A DNA stretch of 64,000 nucleotides, from assembly GCA_030533385.1 (NCBI GenBank), contig JAUNJG010000004.1, forward strand, positions 1-64,000. Reading direction: 5' to 3'. The notes beneath the pieces were generated by a model. The model did no database searches and was not told where the DNA came from. It saw nothing but the letters and a program-made list of their open reading frames with translations. Origin of the DNA: Eubacteriales bacterium. Lineage in GTDB: Bacteria > Bacillota > Clostridia > Lachnospirales > Lachnospiraceae. Of the stretch, positions 23,328 through 31,822 are shown in pieces. The position numbers and the translations under genes are program-made. How positions within the stretch are numbered: the stretch's first letter is position 1; the number at the start of each line of letters is the position of its first letter.

Positions 23328-25961
23328 ATGAAGGTAAAAAATCGAGCTTATATCCGGACGCTGAGCCGGCGGCAGCTTAAAGCCGGAAGGACAAGAAATC
23401 TGGTGGCCATAGCCGCCATCATTCTGACCACCCTTCTGTTTACTTCCCTGTTTACCCTGACCTTTTCCATCAATGCGTCCTATCAGGAATATGCCTTTCG
23501 GCAGATGGGCGGATATGGCGACGGTACCTTTAAGGACATCGACGAAGAAAAAATCAATGCCATTGCCGGAACCGGAAAAATTGACGCCTATGGTCTTAGG
23601 ACGGTCTGCGGCATGACCAGCGACCCGCCTTTTTCCAAAAAAGGAGCAGAGGTATCTTACATGGATGAAAACTGTACCCGCTGGTCTTATGCCATGCCGA
23701 CGACAGGACATATGCCAAAACAGGAGACGGAGATTGCCATGGATACGGAAGCACTCCGGCTGTTAGGCATTCCGGCAAAGGTGGGAGAAAAAGTGACGCT
23801 GACCTACATGGCGGGAAACCCGGAGTTTGGCACAAAGCCGAGGACGGACACCTTCACTTTGTCGGGTTATTGGAAGTACGACCCGGTCATGCCTTGTCAT
23901 TATTTCAATGTCTCCAAAGAATATGTGCAAAAGGTAGAGACGGACTACTTGGCGTCCGGAGGGGAGGCCTTTCGCACCGACATGAATGTGATGATGCCGC
24001 CAACCATGGATTTGGAGGCGGATATGCAGAAGATTTTGACAGATTTGGGATATCAATGGGAGGATCGGGAGGCCGACAACTGTGTGAGAATCGGTGTGAA
24101 CTGGGGGTTGACAACGGAAAATCTCCAGTCCGCCATGGATGCGCAGACGGCAGCTTCCCTGGCCGCAGTGCTGCTTTTGATTCTGCTTACGGGCTATCTG
24201 ATTATTTACAATATTTTTCAGATTTCTATCAGCACGGACATACGGTTTTACGGATTGCTGAAAACTATCGGAGCCACCCCAAGACAGCTGAAACGGATGG
24301 TGCGGCTGCAGGCATTGTATCTTGGCGCGGCGGGAATCCCCGTGGGATGTCTGGCGGGATACGGTGTGGGCGTTTTTTTAACTCCCATTGTCTTCTATTC
24401 CATATCCAATGAGGAGATGATGGTGAAAAACAGTGCTTCTCCGCTGATTTTTCTTTGTTCCGCCCTTTTTGCTTTCTTTACCCTGTGGGTTTCCTCCATG
24501 CGTCCGGCAAGAAAGGCTTCCAAAATTTCGCCGGTGGAGGCGGTCCGCTACACGGAGACTGTCAGCAAAGGAAAAAAGAAAAGAGCCACAAAGCAGGCAG
24601 GAATTGGACGGATGGCCTGGCGCAATCTGGGAAGAAATCGGATGAAGACCGTCCTGGTGGTGGCTTCCCTGTCCTTGTCTCTGGTTTTATTAAATGCGGT
24701 GTTTGCGTTCATCAAAAGCTTTGATATGGAAAAATATCTGTCGAAGTTTTCTCCGGTGGATTTTGTGGTAGGCAGCACAGAGTATCTGGTCAATTTTTCG
24801 CCGGAGGCAGATTTGGATGATGCGGTGGTGCAGGATGTGGCAAACAAGGTTTCTTCTTCCATGGCGGGCTGCAGTTACACCTGTCCTTCTGCCCTTTGCT
24901 GGGTGGCTCAGGAAAAGTATCTGGATTCTTTGTACATGGTGGGGGATTCACCCCAGGAGTGGCTGGACTTTGCAGAAAAGAAAGGGGATTTGTACGGAGC
25001 CAAACTGCTTCTGGAAGGAATGGACACCCCGCTCTTAAAGAAGCTGAAACTATATGAGGGCAGCTTGGAGCCCATGGCGGAGCCGGGCAGTCATGTCATT
25101 GCCATGGCGGTTGAAATGGATGAGGAGGACGACAAGCCCATGAAGGTGCAAAGCTGGAAGCCCGGGGATACTATCACCGTAGCCTATGTGGATGAGGAAG
25201 CCTGGTTTGACAGCAGAACACACACCCCGGCGGACGAGACGACACCGGAAGAATACAGGGTGCTGGAAACGGTAAAAAGTCATGATGTGACCTATACTGT
25301 CTGCGCCCTGGTGGAAATCCCGTACAAGCTGAGCTTCCGCTATACCACGGACGGCTTTTCCGGGGTGCTGCCCGCCGATGTGTTAAAGGAGGACAGCCGT
25401 CAGAAGCTGCAGCGTCTCTATTATGCTTTTGATACCCCGTCCGGGGCAGCGGAGGCGGACGCAGAGCAATTTCTCTCCGCATACACCGGGGAGGCAGACA
25501 ACTTATCCTACGAGAGCAAAGCGGTGATGAAAAATGATTTTCAGAAATTTAAGCAAATGTTTGCCCTGGTGGGCGGTATGCTCTGTATCATCATCGGAGT
25601 GATTGGCATTCTGAATTTCTTCAATGCCATGTTCACCGGCATCCATGCAAGGCGTCGGGAGTTCGCCATGATGCAGTCCGTAGGCATGACCGGCAGACAG
25701 CTTAAGCAGATGCTCATGGCGGAAGGCTTCTTTTATGCCCTTGCCACCATCACCGCCGCCACCTTGCTGTCTCTCATCCTTGACCCGCTCGCCGGCAATT
25801 TGCTGGAGACCATGTTTTGGTTCTGTACCTATCGGTTTACCCTGCTGCCGATTCTGCTCATCGCCCCGATCTTTTTCCTGGGAGGCAGCCTGCTCCCGCT
25901 GGCACTGTACCGCGTACTGGCCAAAAAGACCATCGTGGAACGGCTGCGGGAGGCGGAGTGA
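23328..25961 (+). CDS. FtsX-family ABC transporter permease
   Basis: An 877-aa permease with two FtsX-type repeats. A first membrane helix near residues 22-44 is followed by an outside domain, then three helices around 275-400 (TGYLIIYNIFQISISTDIRF). The second half repeats this, with helices near 435-460 and 740-870 and an outside loop of about 270 residues between. IYGLLKTIGATPRQL and FAMMQSVGMTGRQL are the paired coupling motifs facing the ATPase. This type exports or releases lipids, peptides or antibiotics. Its last codons are duplicated at 26881-26921. Confidence 0.93.
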   Translation: MKVKNRAYIRTLSRRQLKAGRTRNLVAIAAIILTTLLFTSLFTLTFSINASYQEYAFRQMGGYGDGTFKDIDEEKINAIAGTGKIDAYGLRTVCGMTSDPPFSKKGAEVSYMDENCTRWSYAMPTTGHMPKQETEIAMDTEALRLLGIPAKVGEKVTLTYMAGNPEFGTKPRTDTFTLSGYWKYDPVMPCHYFNVSKEYVQKVETDYLASGGEAFRTDMNVMMPPTMDLEADMQKILTDLGYQWEDREADNCVRIGVNWGLTTENLQSAMDAQTAASLAAVLLLILLTGYLIIYNIFQISISTDIRFYGLLKTIGATPRQLKRMVRLQALYLGAAGIPVGCLAGYGVGVFLTPIVFYSISNEEMMVKNSASPLIFLCSALFAFFTLWVSSMRPARKASKISPVEAVRYTETVSKGKKKRATKQAGIGRMAWRNLGRNRMKTVLVVASLSLSLVLLNAVFAFIKSFDMEKYLSKFSPVDFVVGSTEYLVNFSPEADLDDAVVQDVANKVSSSMAGCSYTCPSALCWVAQEKYLDSLYMVGDSPQEWLDFAEKKGDLYGAKLLLEGMDTPLLKKLKLYEGSLEPMAEPGSHVIAMAVEMDEEDDKPMKVQSWKPGDTITVAYVDEEAWFDSRTHTPADETTPEEYRVLETVKSHDVTYTVCALVEIPYKLSFRYTTDGFSGVLPADVLKEDSRQKLQRLYYAFDTPSGAAEADAEQFLSAYTGEADNLSYESKAVMKNDFQKFKQMFALVGGMLCIIIGVIGILNFFNAMFTGIHARRREFAMMQSVGMTGRQLKQMLMAEGFFYALATITAATLLSLILDPLAGNLLETMFWFCTYRFTLLPILLIAPIFFLGGSLLPLALYRVLAKKTIVERLREAE

Positions 25962-25966
25962 GGCAG
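25926..25966 (+). repeat. 41-bp direct repeat, copy 1 (permease gene tail)
   Basis: It encodes KTIVERLREAE-stop at the end of the permease. The same 41 bases recur at 26881-26921 with two differences, both synonymous third-codon changes. The two copies bracket the AbrB/PIN module. Confidence 0.9.
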
Positions 25967-25976
25967 GCTCATTTCA

Positions 25977-26015
25977 CAAAAACGGTGTAACGCTGGTTAT
26001 AGTTACACCGTTTTT
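25977..26015 (+). terminator. terminator of the ABC transporter operon
   Basis: AAAAACGGTGTAAC pairs perfectly with GTTACACCGTTTTT around GCTGGTTATA, giving a strong bidirectional terminator 15 bases after the permease stop. Confidence 0.92.
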
Positions 26016-26099
26016 GTATATCCAATTATCTGTAACCAATGAGCTTTGAGGTGTTGTTTGATTTTTTTCATTCATTTTTTTGGACAGGACTACATTGAA

Positions 26100-26147
26100 A
26101 AATTATCAACTAAAAAAGTTGATAATTTGCCCCGAACCGGATATACT
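26100..26147 (+). promoter_or_regulatory. promoter and operator of the AbrB/PIN operon
   Basis: A perfect 12-bp inverted repeat (AAATTATCAACT at 26100-26111, AGTTGATAATTT at 26117-26128) overlaps the -35 TTGATA (26119-26124). After 17 bases comes TATACT (26142-26147). The overlap is as expected for autorepression by the antitoxin. Confidence 0.82.
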
Positions 26148-26197
26148 AAAAGTAGGAAAAGTAGGGATTACTCTGCCAGACAAAAGGAGTGAATGAT

Positions 26198-26470
26198 ATG
26201 GCAAATATGATAGTTGATAACGCAAAGGTAATGTCAAAGGGGCAGATTACCATTCCAAAAGAAATCAGAGAACAGCTCGGAATTGGAACAGGGGACAGGG
26301 TAACTTTGATTTGCGAAGACAATCAGGTCGTTATGATGAATGCGGCTGTGTATGCGATGAGGATGCTTCAGGATGGTATGAAAGATGAGGCAGAGAAAAG
26401 CGGTCTTGAGACAGACGAAGATATTGATGCTCTGGTTCGCGAAGTGCGTAAGGAAGTGGAGGGACTATGA
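26198..26470 (+). CDS. AbrB/MazE-type antitoxin
   Basis: A 90-aa protein whose N-terminus is a SpoVT/AbrB swapped-hairpin DNA-binding domain (AKVMSKGQITIPKEIREQLG, about 9-28; GDRVTLICED follows). The acidic C-terminal tail would bind the toxin. The ATG at 26198 has AAAGGAG 8 bases upstream. It overlaps the following PIN toxin gene by 4 bases (ATGA). Autoregulation through the inverted repeat at 26100-26128 is likely. Confidence 0.9.
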   Translation: MANMIVDNAKVMSKGQITIPKEIREQLGIGTGDRVTLICEDNQVVMMNAAVYAMRMLQDGMKDEAEKSGLETDEDIDALVREVRKEVEGL

Positions 26471-26868
26471 GGGTACTGATAGATACGAATATTCTTATCT
26501 CAGCAGCACTCAATCCTCATGGTACACCCTACAAAGCATTTTTAAAAGCAGTGACTTATCCGAATAAGGGGATAATTTGCGACCAGAATATTGACGAGTT
26601 AAGGAGGATTTTTAACCGAAAATTTCCGACAAGGATAAACATGCTTGAAAAATTTCTGGCTTATTCCTTAGCTGTGATTGAAGTAGCTCCGATACCACAA
26701 ATGGAATCTGAGTCAGAAAAACTGATTCGTGATGTAAAAGATAGACCAATATTGCGGGCTGCAATCAATGCGAAAGCAGACGTGCTGCTGACAGGAGATA
26801 AAGATTTTTTGGAATCTGAAGTAATGAGCCCGGAAATATTGACAGCAGCAGAGTTTTTGGATAAATAA
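26467..26868 (+). CDS. PIN-domain toxin (COG1569-like)
   Basis: A 133-aa PIN-domain ribonuclease of the putative toxin group paired with AbrB-like antitoxins. Acidic active-site residues are visible: Asp in LIDTNILISA (4-13), Glu in NIDELRRIF, Asp in VKDRPILRA and Asp in LLTGDKDFL. PIN toxins cleave RNA with bound magnesium or manganese. The target of this one is unknown. It is coupled to the upstream antitoxin. Confidence 0.9.
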   Translation: MRVLIDTNILISAALNPHGTPYKAFLKAVTYPNKGIICDQNIDELRRIFNRKFPTRINMLEKFLAYSLAVIEVAPIPQMESESEKLIRDVKDRPILRAAINAKADVLLTGDKDFLESEVMSPEILTAAEFLDK

Positions 26869-26880
26869 AGGGCATATAGG

Positions 26881-26921
26881 AAGACCATCGTAGAGCGGCT
26901 GCGGGAGGCGGAGTGAGGCAG
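26881..26921 (+). repeat. 41-bp direct repeat, copy 2 (second permease tail)
   Basis: It repeats 25926-25966 at 39 of 41 positions and still reads KTIVERLREAE-stop, but no permease coding sequence precedes it. It begins 12 bases after the PIN toxin stop, marking the right edge of the inserted TA module. Confidence 0.9.
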
Positions 26922-26995
26922 CGTGAATCTTCTTTAAAATAGGAAAGTCTGGTATTTACATTTTGAATAGATATTAGAAGATATAGAAAAAAGGA

Positions 26996-27027
26996 AAGGA
27001 CGACATCCGGGAATAGATGTCGTCCTT
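26996..27027 (-). terminator. terminator of the hicAB operon
   Basis: AAGGACGACATC and GATGTCGTCCTT are perfect 12-bp arms. On the minus strand the stem is followed by TCCTTTTTTC, so it ends leftward transcription from hicAB. Confidence 0.88.
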
Positions 27028-27041
27028 GTGTCATAGTAAAT

Positions 27042-27443
27042 TTATGAACGCATTTGCAGTTTGGCAATTAATGCTTCTTGCAAGACTTTTGAAAAGTTGA
27101 TACCGTAATTTTCACATGCAGTATTAAGCCATGCAGGGATACTTAATGTTTTTTTGACTGCCTTATCATTGTATGCACGGGCATATTCGTCGAGGTTGAC
27201 ACAAATCAAATTGACAAGTGCCGTATCTTCGTCTTTTTCGATTGCATCAAGAGGGGTCGGTGCGGGAAGAACATCACCATCACGCAAGGATGTAAATAAA
27301 TACTGACCGCAAGCTTCTTGAGCCATCGCAAAAGCGTCGGCAAGGTTATCTCCGTAAGTTGCTAAATCATTGAGGTCAGGAAAGATAACGGAATATTTCC
27401 CATCGTCCTCCGGATAAAAGACAGCAGGATAAATATAATTCAT
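27042..27443 (-). CDS. hicB: HicB-family antitoxin
   Basis: A 133-aa HicB protein. The N-terminal partial RNase-H-like domain is recognisable (YIYPAVFYPEDDGKYSVIFP, then ATYGDNLADAFAMAQEA), and the C-terminus (LSIPAWLNTACENYGINFSK VLQEAL region) is a ribbon-helix-helix-type DNA-binding segment. The ATG at 27443 is preferred over 27464 because AAAGGAG precedes it. It lies after hicA in the same leftward operon. HicB neutralises the HicA ribonuclease and probably represses the operon. Confidence 0.93.
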   Translation of the reverse strand: MNYIYPAVFYPEDDGKYSVIFPDLNDLATYGDNLADAFAMAQEACGQYLFTSLRDGDVLPAPTPLDAIEKDEDTALVNLICVNLDEYARAYNDKAVKKTLSIPAWLNTACENYGINFSKVLQEALIAKLQMRS

Positions 27444-27476
27444 GATAACGCTCCTTTCTTTCATCGTTGGCAGGTC

Positions 27477-27659
27477 TCATTTGAGACCCGCCTGCTTTAG
27501 TATGGAGTTGACAACTCTTTGAGGAATGTCGCCTCGATGATTTGGGATTGTTACTTTTCCCGTTTTGGTTGGATGCTTATATTGGTGATGGGAACCTCTC
27601 ACATCTGCCAATATCCAACCGTCATTGAGGACCATTTTTTCAACTTCTCGAAATCTCAT
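27477..27659 (-). CDS. hicA: HicA-family mRNA interferase toxin
   Basis: A 60-aa HicA toxin with a double-stranded-RNA-binding-like fold. GSHHQYKHP carries the catalytic His region, and KVTIPNHRGDIPQRVVNSIL is the usual C-terminal half. The start at 27659 (MRFREVEK) follows GGGAGGG on the minus strand; an upstream start at 27695 is unlikely. HicA cleaves mRNA independently of ribosomes (family knowledge). Confidence 0.93.
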   Translation of the reverse strand: MRFREVEKMVLNDGWILADVRGSHHQYKHPTKTGKVTIPNHRGDIPQRVVNSILKQAGLK

Positions 27660-27685
27660 TTGTATTGTTCCCTCCCTACAAATAT

Positions 27686-27714
27686 ATATTAACACGTATT
27701 ATACGTAATATCAA
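27686..27714 (-). promoter_or_regulatory. promoter and operator of hicAB
   Basis: On the minus strand TTGATA (27714-27709) and TAATAT (27691-27686) are 17 bases apart. The palindrome ACGTA-TTA-TACGT (27694-27706) fills the spacer, a natural site for HicB repression. Confidence 0.82.
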
Positions 27715-27792
27715 TATAATATAAGAAAAAGGTTTTACACTACGAATGATAGACGGAACGACCTTAAACTCTCGATAATGTAATTATATATA

Positions 27793-28671
27793 TTATATAA
27801 AAAAGGTGTCTGGGCTACTCTCTTTTCCCCAGCATTCTCCGAAAATGGCGCCGCCGATGATGAAAACAGCGCCCAGAAGCTGTATCGGCAGCATGGTTTC
27901 TCCCAGAAGTACCATGGAGAAAATCACTGCCGACAACGGCTCCAGATAGCCGCAGATGGCGACGGTCTGTACCGGCAGTTTTCCGATGGAGGAAAAGTAG
28001 AAATAGCAGCCGATTCCCGTGTTTAAAAGTCCCAGAATCATTACCCAGGGAAAATCGGCGCCGGAGACAGAAAGCCGGTATCCCGTTTTGAAGCCGACAA
28101 AAACTGCCACTGTGAGAAAACTTGTGAAAAGCTGCAGGATGGAATTTTCCAATCCCTGCACTTTTTTTGACTTTTTATTGAAGGTCACCATGAAGGCATA
28201 CATGACTGCGGACATCAGACCGCAGAAGATGCCGAAGGTATCCGGCCGTTCCCCCGTAGCGGTTCCGTTGACAAGCACAATACCGAGAACTACAGATAGA
28301 AAGCCGATGATTTTACAGGAAGTCAGCTTCTCCTTGAACAAGATGGGCGAAAGAGCCATGACAATGACCGGGCCGCAATAGTAGGAGAGGGAGGCCAGGC
28401 TCACCCCAATTCGGGCGTAGGCTTCATAAAGAAACATCCAGCTCGTTCCCATGGCAATGCCCGAAAGAATCACAAAAAGGGCATCTTTTTTATTTTGCAG
28501 GAAAGTAATCTTTTGCCGGGCGGCGAAGAAGATTCCCATCAAAAGCAAGCTGCCGATGAGAGTTCGCCAGAACACGATTTCATAGCTGGAAAGGTGAATG
28601 TGGCTGGCAACGATTCCGTTGGAGCCAAAAAGCAGTAAAGCGAAAATATATTTTAAATATGCCTGTTTCAT
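27793..28671 (-). CDS. EamA-family (DMT) transporter
   Basis: A 292-aa membrane protein with about ten hydrophobic helices in two EamA repeats, typical of drug/metabolite transporters. The first repeat includes LLFGSNGIVASHI and ends near LVNGTATGERPD; the second includes LNTGIGCYFYFSSIGKLPVQ and LEPLSAVIFSMVLLGE, the classic EamA signature. The substrate is unknown. It is divergent from a LysR regulator about 390 bases away, so LysR control is likely. Confidence 0.92.
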   Translation of the reverse strand: MKQAYLKYIFALLLFGSNGIVASHIHLSSYEIVFWRTLIGSLLLMGIFFAARQKITFLQNKKDALFVILSGIAMGTSWMFLYEAYARIGVSLASLSYYCGPVIVMALSPILFKEKLTSCKIIGFLSVVLGIVLVNGTATGERPDTFGIFCGLMSAVMYAFMVTFNKKSKKVQGLENSILQLFTSFLTVAVFVGFKTGYRLSVSGADFPWVMILGLLNTGIGCYFYFSSIGKLPVQTVAICGYLEPLSAVIFSMVLLGETMLPIQLLGAVFIIGGAIFGECWGKESSPDTFFI

Positions 28672-28741
28672 CGTTTTTGTTCTCCTTTAAATATAATTTC
28701 TGAGCTGAGGTCTTTTATTATTTTTATAAAAAGCTTTTCGC

Positions 28742-28829
28742 TGCCTGCGGTGCAATCCTCCATAGTAATTACCTCGCCGGTATCATGCCTGCGGTGCAAT
28801 CCTCCATGGTAATTGCTTCGCCGGTATCA
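28742..28829. repeat. 44-bp tandem duplication
   Basis: Two adjacent 44-base units beginning TGCCTGCGGTGCAATCC differ at three positions. They lie between the EamA gene and its divergent regulator. A leftward 96-codon frame runs through them but has no ribosome site or recognisable domain, so no gene is called. The rest of the 28672-29057 gap holds direct repeats TTTATCAT near 29014, possible LysR contacts. Confidence 0.85.
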
Positions 28830-29057
28830 GCCCGTTCAAAGGGAAGGCACCGTTCAAAAAAGGGAAGCATACAACTTTTTGGAAGCTCCGACTGCATATG
28901 GGAAGACTTTGATGTTGGGATGACATCAACATAAAACATAAGAATAACCTCATCATCTTGAATTTTGTACCTGCTCAGTGTATCATACCGATATACATCT
29001 GAAAAACGAATGTTTATCATATTTATCATTACAAAAACGCATGAAAGGAGATGCGGC

Positions 29058-29915
29058 ATGGATGGGAATATCCTGAAATATATGGCATTGGTTAAGACGG
29101 TGGAGTGTGGGAGCTTTACGAAGGCGGCGGAGCTGCTGCATTATTCCCAGTCGGGTATCAGCCGGATGATTGGAGATTTGGAGAAAGAATGGAAGATACT
29201 TTTACTGGAGCGCAGCCGCACCGGTGTAAAGCTCACCTCAGACGGGATGCGCCTGCTTCCTTACGCTAGAAATGTATGTGAAGAATACCGGAAGCTGCAA
29301 ATGCAGGTGGACGATTTGATTGGTCTGCAATCCGGTCTTATTCGCATCGGCACCATTTCCAGTATTGCTACCCATTGGCTGCCCAATATCATTGCAGAAT
29401 TTCAGAAAAAATATCCCAATATCGACTATGAGCTGCTCCTTGGTCACTATACCGATATTGAAGGCTGGGTGAAGGAGGGGAGGGTGGATATGGGTTTTAC
29501 AAGGGTGCCCACCCAGTCTGATTTGGAGACAGAATTTCTGGAGCAGGACAGGCTGCTGGTGGTTCTTCCCGAAAATCATCCTCTGGCCGGCTGTGACAAA
29601 TTTCCTGTGTCTGCCTTGGCAAAATACCCCTTTATGCTGCTCGAAAAGGGAGAAAAAGCGGACATATCGGAAATTTTTGATAGATGTGGAATTACTCCTA
29701 ACATCCGTTTTACCACCGTGGATGATTATGCCGTCATGTCCATGGTGGAAAAAGGGCTTGGCATCAGCATTTTGCCGGAGTTGATTTTGAGAAGAACGCC
29801 GTATCATATCGTGATAAAGGAGCTGGACGTGCCAGCTTATCGGAAGCTGGGGGTAGCCATGAAGGACCGGAAAAATATGTCTGTTGCCGTCAGGAGGTTT
29901 TTAGAGTACCTGTAA
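29058..29915 (+). CDS. LysR-family transcriptional regulator
   Basis: A 285-aa LysR regulator. The N-terminal winged helix is TVECGSFTKAAELLHYSQSG (about 13-32) with ISRMIGDLEKEW. The C-terminal effector-binding domain begins near IRIGTISSIATHWLP. The ATG at 29058 follows AAAGGAGA. It is divergent from the EamA transporter gene, the classical LysR layout, suggesting it senses the transported compound. Confidence 0.93.
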   Translation: MDGNILKYMALVKTVECGSFTKAAELLHYSQSGISRMIGDLEKEWKILLLERSRTGVKLTSDGMRLLPYARNVCEEYRKLQMQVDDLIGLQSGLIRIGTISSIATHWLPNIIAEFQKKYPNIDYELLLGHYTDIEGWVKEGRVDMGFTRVPTQSDLETEFLEQDRLLVVLPENHPLAGCDKFPVSALAKYPFMLLEKGEKADISEIFDRCGITPNIRFTTVDDYAVMSMVEKGLGISILPELILRRTPYHIVIKELDVPAYRKLGVAMKDRKNMSVAVRRFLEYL

Positions 29916-29952
29916 AATGTAGAGATTATTTTTGAGGGGAATGTGGGGATTT

Positions 29953-29995
29953 TGCAAAAAAAATCGAGGGAGAAGTTTTTCTTCTCCCCCGATTT
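29953..29995 (-). terminator. terminator of the SDR/NTF2-like operon
   Basis: The 15-base arms AAATCGAGGGAGAAG and CTTCTCCCCCGATTT pair with one mismatch around TTTTT. On the minus strand they are followed by eight T residues. The last leftward gene ends at 30106. Confidence 0.85.
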
Positions 29996-30105
29996 GGGAT
30001 AAACCTGAATAGCGTGAAGATATCAGAGGCCGGCTGTCCCGTATGTTCATTTAAGAAGGTATTGCGTGTAAAACACCCGCAAAGTATGGCTGGATTATTA
30101 CAAAA

Positions 30106-30444
30106 TTATAATGGATAGATGTTCAATCTCTGGATTTTTCCATTTTCATCGGTGCCGGCAAGGAATGCAGCCACCGGAAGAATCTGATTTCCGTACTGGA
30201 TGAAGTACCAAACCTGGTCTTCTCCCTGGTATTTTTCACTGTAGATTTTAAAAGGGCCGCCATTAAATCCAAACTTGTGGTGGAACATCATCTCTACGGC
30301 CATCTTTCCTTCCAGATGCATTGCATCTCCGGTTACTTTAATAAGGGATGAATCGTGGAGTACCCCATAATCGTTAAACAAATCGGCCAGACCTACATTG
30401 TCTCCCCGTTTCATGCAATCTAAATACTGTTCTAAAATAGTCAT
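30106..30444 (-). CDS. NTF2-like/SnoaL-like small protein
   Basis: A 112-aa protein that fits the NTF2-like cone fold: helix MTILEQYLDCMKRGDNVGLADLF, then a strand-rich part with EGKMAVEMMFHHKF and VWYFIQYGNQILPVAAFLAG. This fold includes ketosteroid isomerases, SnoaL cyclases and dehydratases, as well as non-enzymes. It lies 19 bases after an SDR gene that resembles 3-alpha-hydroxysteroid dehydrogenase, so the pair may act on one substrate. Enzyme activity is not shown. Confidence 0.7.
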   Translation of the reverse strand: MTILEQYLDCMKRGDNVGLADLFNDYGVLHDSSLIKVTGDAMHLEGKMAVEMMFHHKFGFNGGPFKIYSEKYQGEDQVWYFIQYGNQILPVAAFLAGTDENGKIQRLNIYPL

Positions 30445-30463
30445 CTTTGTTCTCTCCCTTCTT

Positions 30464-31237
30464 TTAGAAACGCTCCGAGCGCATTAATGCATCGATTCCA
30501 CCATCGACAAACAGAACGATACCGTTAATTCCACTTGCCTGCGGGGAAGAAAGGAACAACATACCATTCGCAATCTCCTGGGCATCGAGGAATTCTCTCT
30601 TGCCGTACCGCATCGGAATCGGAATCAAAAGTGCCGCATCCATCTGGGCCTCTGTCAGACCCTGCGTCATCGGTGTTGTCGTATTGCCGGGAGCGACCGC
30701 ATTGATGCGAAGCCCGTCAACTGCCCAGGATGGAGAGACTCTTCTCACCCATCTTGCCAGAGCGTGTTTGGAGGAACTGTATGCAGAAGCCGCCAAAGTG
30801 CGCGGAATGTCATCTGCCATCGCAAGGACTCTCTCTTCATCCATAACGTTGGACATCATGTCCACCCAGTCGCGGCGAACGGTCTGGTTGGTGATGGAGT
30901 TGGAGGAGGTCATCACACAGCTGCCTTTTTTCTTTTTCAGCAGGGAGCGCAGCCCTTCTGCAATCTCAATTCCCGCAAAGAAATTCAAGCTGAAAATCAG
31001 TCTAGGAGGAGCGGTCGGGCCTACGCCGGCATTACAAAACAGTCCGTCGATTCCGTCAGGATAGCGATCTTTTACAGCCTGAATGGCTTTTTGCCGATCC
31101 TCTCTGTTTGACAGGTCTGCCAGAAAATCGCCGCCCTTTAAGTCAATGTTAAACACTTCATGACCCTGTTCCAGCAATGAGTTTCTAACTGCTGCCCCAA
31201 TTCCTGTGGTTCCCCCCGTAATTACATAGATGCTCAT
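30464..31237 (-). CDS. SDR oxidoreductase resembling 3-alpha-hydroxysteroid dehydrogenase (HsdA-like)
   Basis: A 257-aa classical short-chain dehydrogenase. The cofactor loop is ITGGTTGIGAA (6-16), CNAGVGP is the NAG motif, and the catalytic set is Ser in MTSSNSITNQ with Tyr and Lys in YSSSKHALA. An acidic residue after strand 2 (NIDLKGG) favours NAD. The start, the ADLSNREDRQKAI segment and the ending FVDGGIDALMR closely follow, from memory, the 257-aa Comamonas 3-alpha-HSD family. The ATG at 31237 has GGAAGG upstream; 31285 is less likely. Steroid or bile-acid activity is an inference. Confidence 0.85.
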   Translation of the reverse strand: MSIYVITGGTTGIGAAVRNSLLEQGHEVFNIDLKGGDFLADLSNREDRQKAIQAVKDRYPDGIDGLFCNAGVGPTAPPRLIFSLNFFAGIEIAEGLRSLLKKKKGSCVMTSSNSITNQTVRRDWVDMMSNVMDEERVLAMADDIPRTLAASAYSSSKHALARWVRRVSPSWAVDGLRINAVAPGNTTTPMTQGLTEAQMDAALLIPIPMRYGKREFLDAQEIANGMLFLSSPQASGINGIVLFVDGGIDALMRSERF

Positions 31238-31305
31238 ATAAAACCTTCCTTTCAAAATGTTTTTATTTTTTAAATGGATTTTCACATGTATTGCTCATGT
31301 TTCTA

Positions 31306-31334
31306 ACATTAGCACGATGAATATAAACTGTCAA
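31306..31334 (-). promoter_or_regulatory. promoter of the SDR/NTF2-like operon
   Basis: On the minus strand TTGACA (31334-31329) and TAATGT (31311-31306) are separated by 17 bases, about 65 bases upstream of the SDR start. Confidence 0.75.
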
Positions 31335-31822
31335 TTTAATTTATATTTTATCAATAGACTGACAAAATATAGGCAAACAAATTATGGCATGAAAAACAGT
31401 ATTTTTTCGTTATTTTTTTACAAAGAATAAAAAAGAAAAGATAGATAAACATCAGAAAAATAGATAAAAAATATTGTATAGATATATGTATCATGTCCAT
31501 AAGTTTTAGGATGTCCGTGTCTATAACAAAATATTCTCTTTTATAACAAAATATTATCCGGTATCCTGCATAATTTTAAAACTATTTTTTTGTGAGTTTT
31601 TTCTTTTGAAGGATTACATAACAAAGGGGGGATTTTACGAGTTCCTGATTTGCAGGGGACAAAGTCCTCTGCCAGAGAAGGTATTGTCCTGACAAATTGT
31701 CAAATAAGTCAGAAAAATTTCTGTAAAAATACGAGAGTTAGACAAAGAAACTACAAATAAAAATAGAGATTGATATATTTTTTCACAAGTAATTTTCTTT
31801 CCTATTCATAATGTGCCTTATT
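31335..31822. other. long AT-rich intergenic region
   Basis: Nearly 490 very AT-rich bases lie between the divergent SDR and MerR promoters. There are short repeats of AAAATATT and a GACAAATTGTC palindrome near 31690, but no gene-like frame with a ribosome site, and no match to repeats elsewhere in the window. Confidence 0.5.

Noticed and set aside
28742..28829. CRISPR array
   Set aside because: Only two adjacent units with no spacer between them and no cas genes in the window.
28769..29059. Leftward 96-codon open frame between EamA and LysR
   Set aside because: No ribosome site, overlaps the LysR start, ends inside a 44-bp tandem repeat and shows no recognisable domain.
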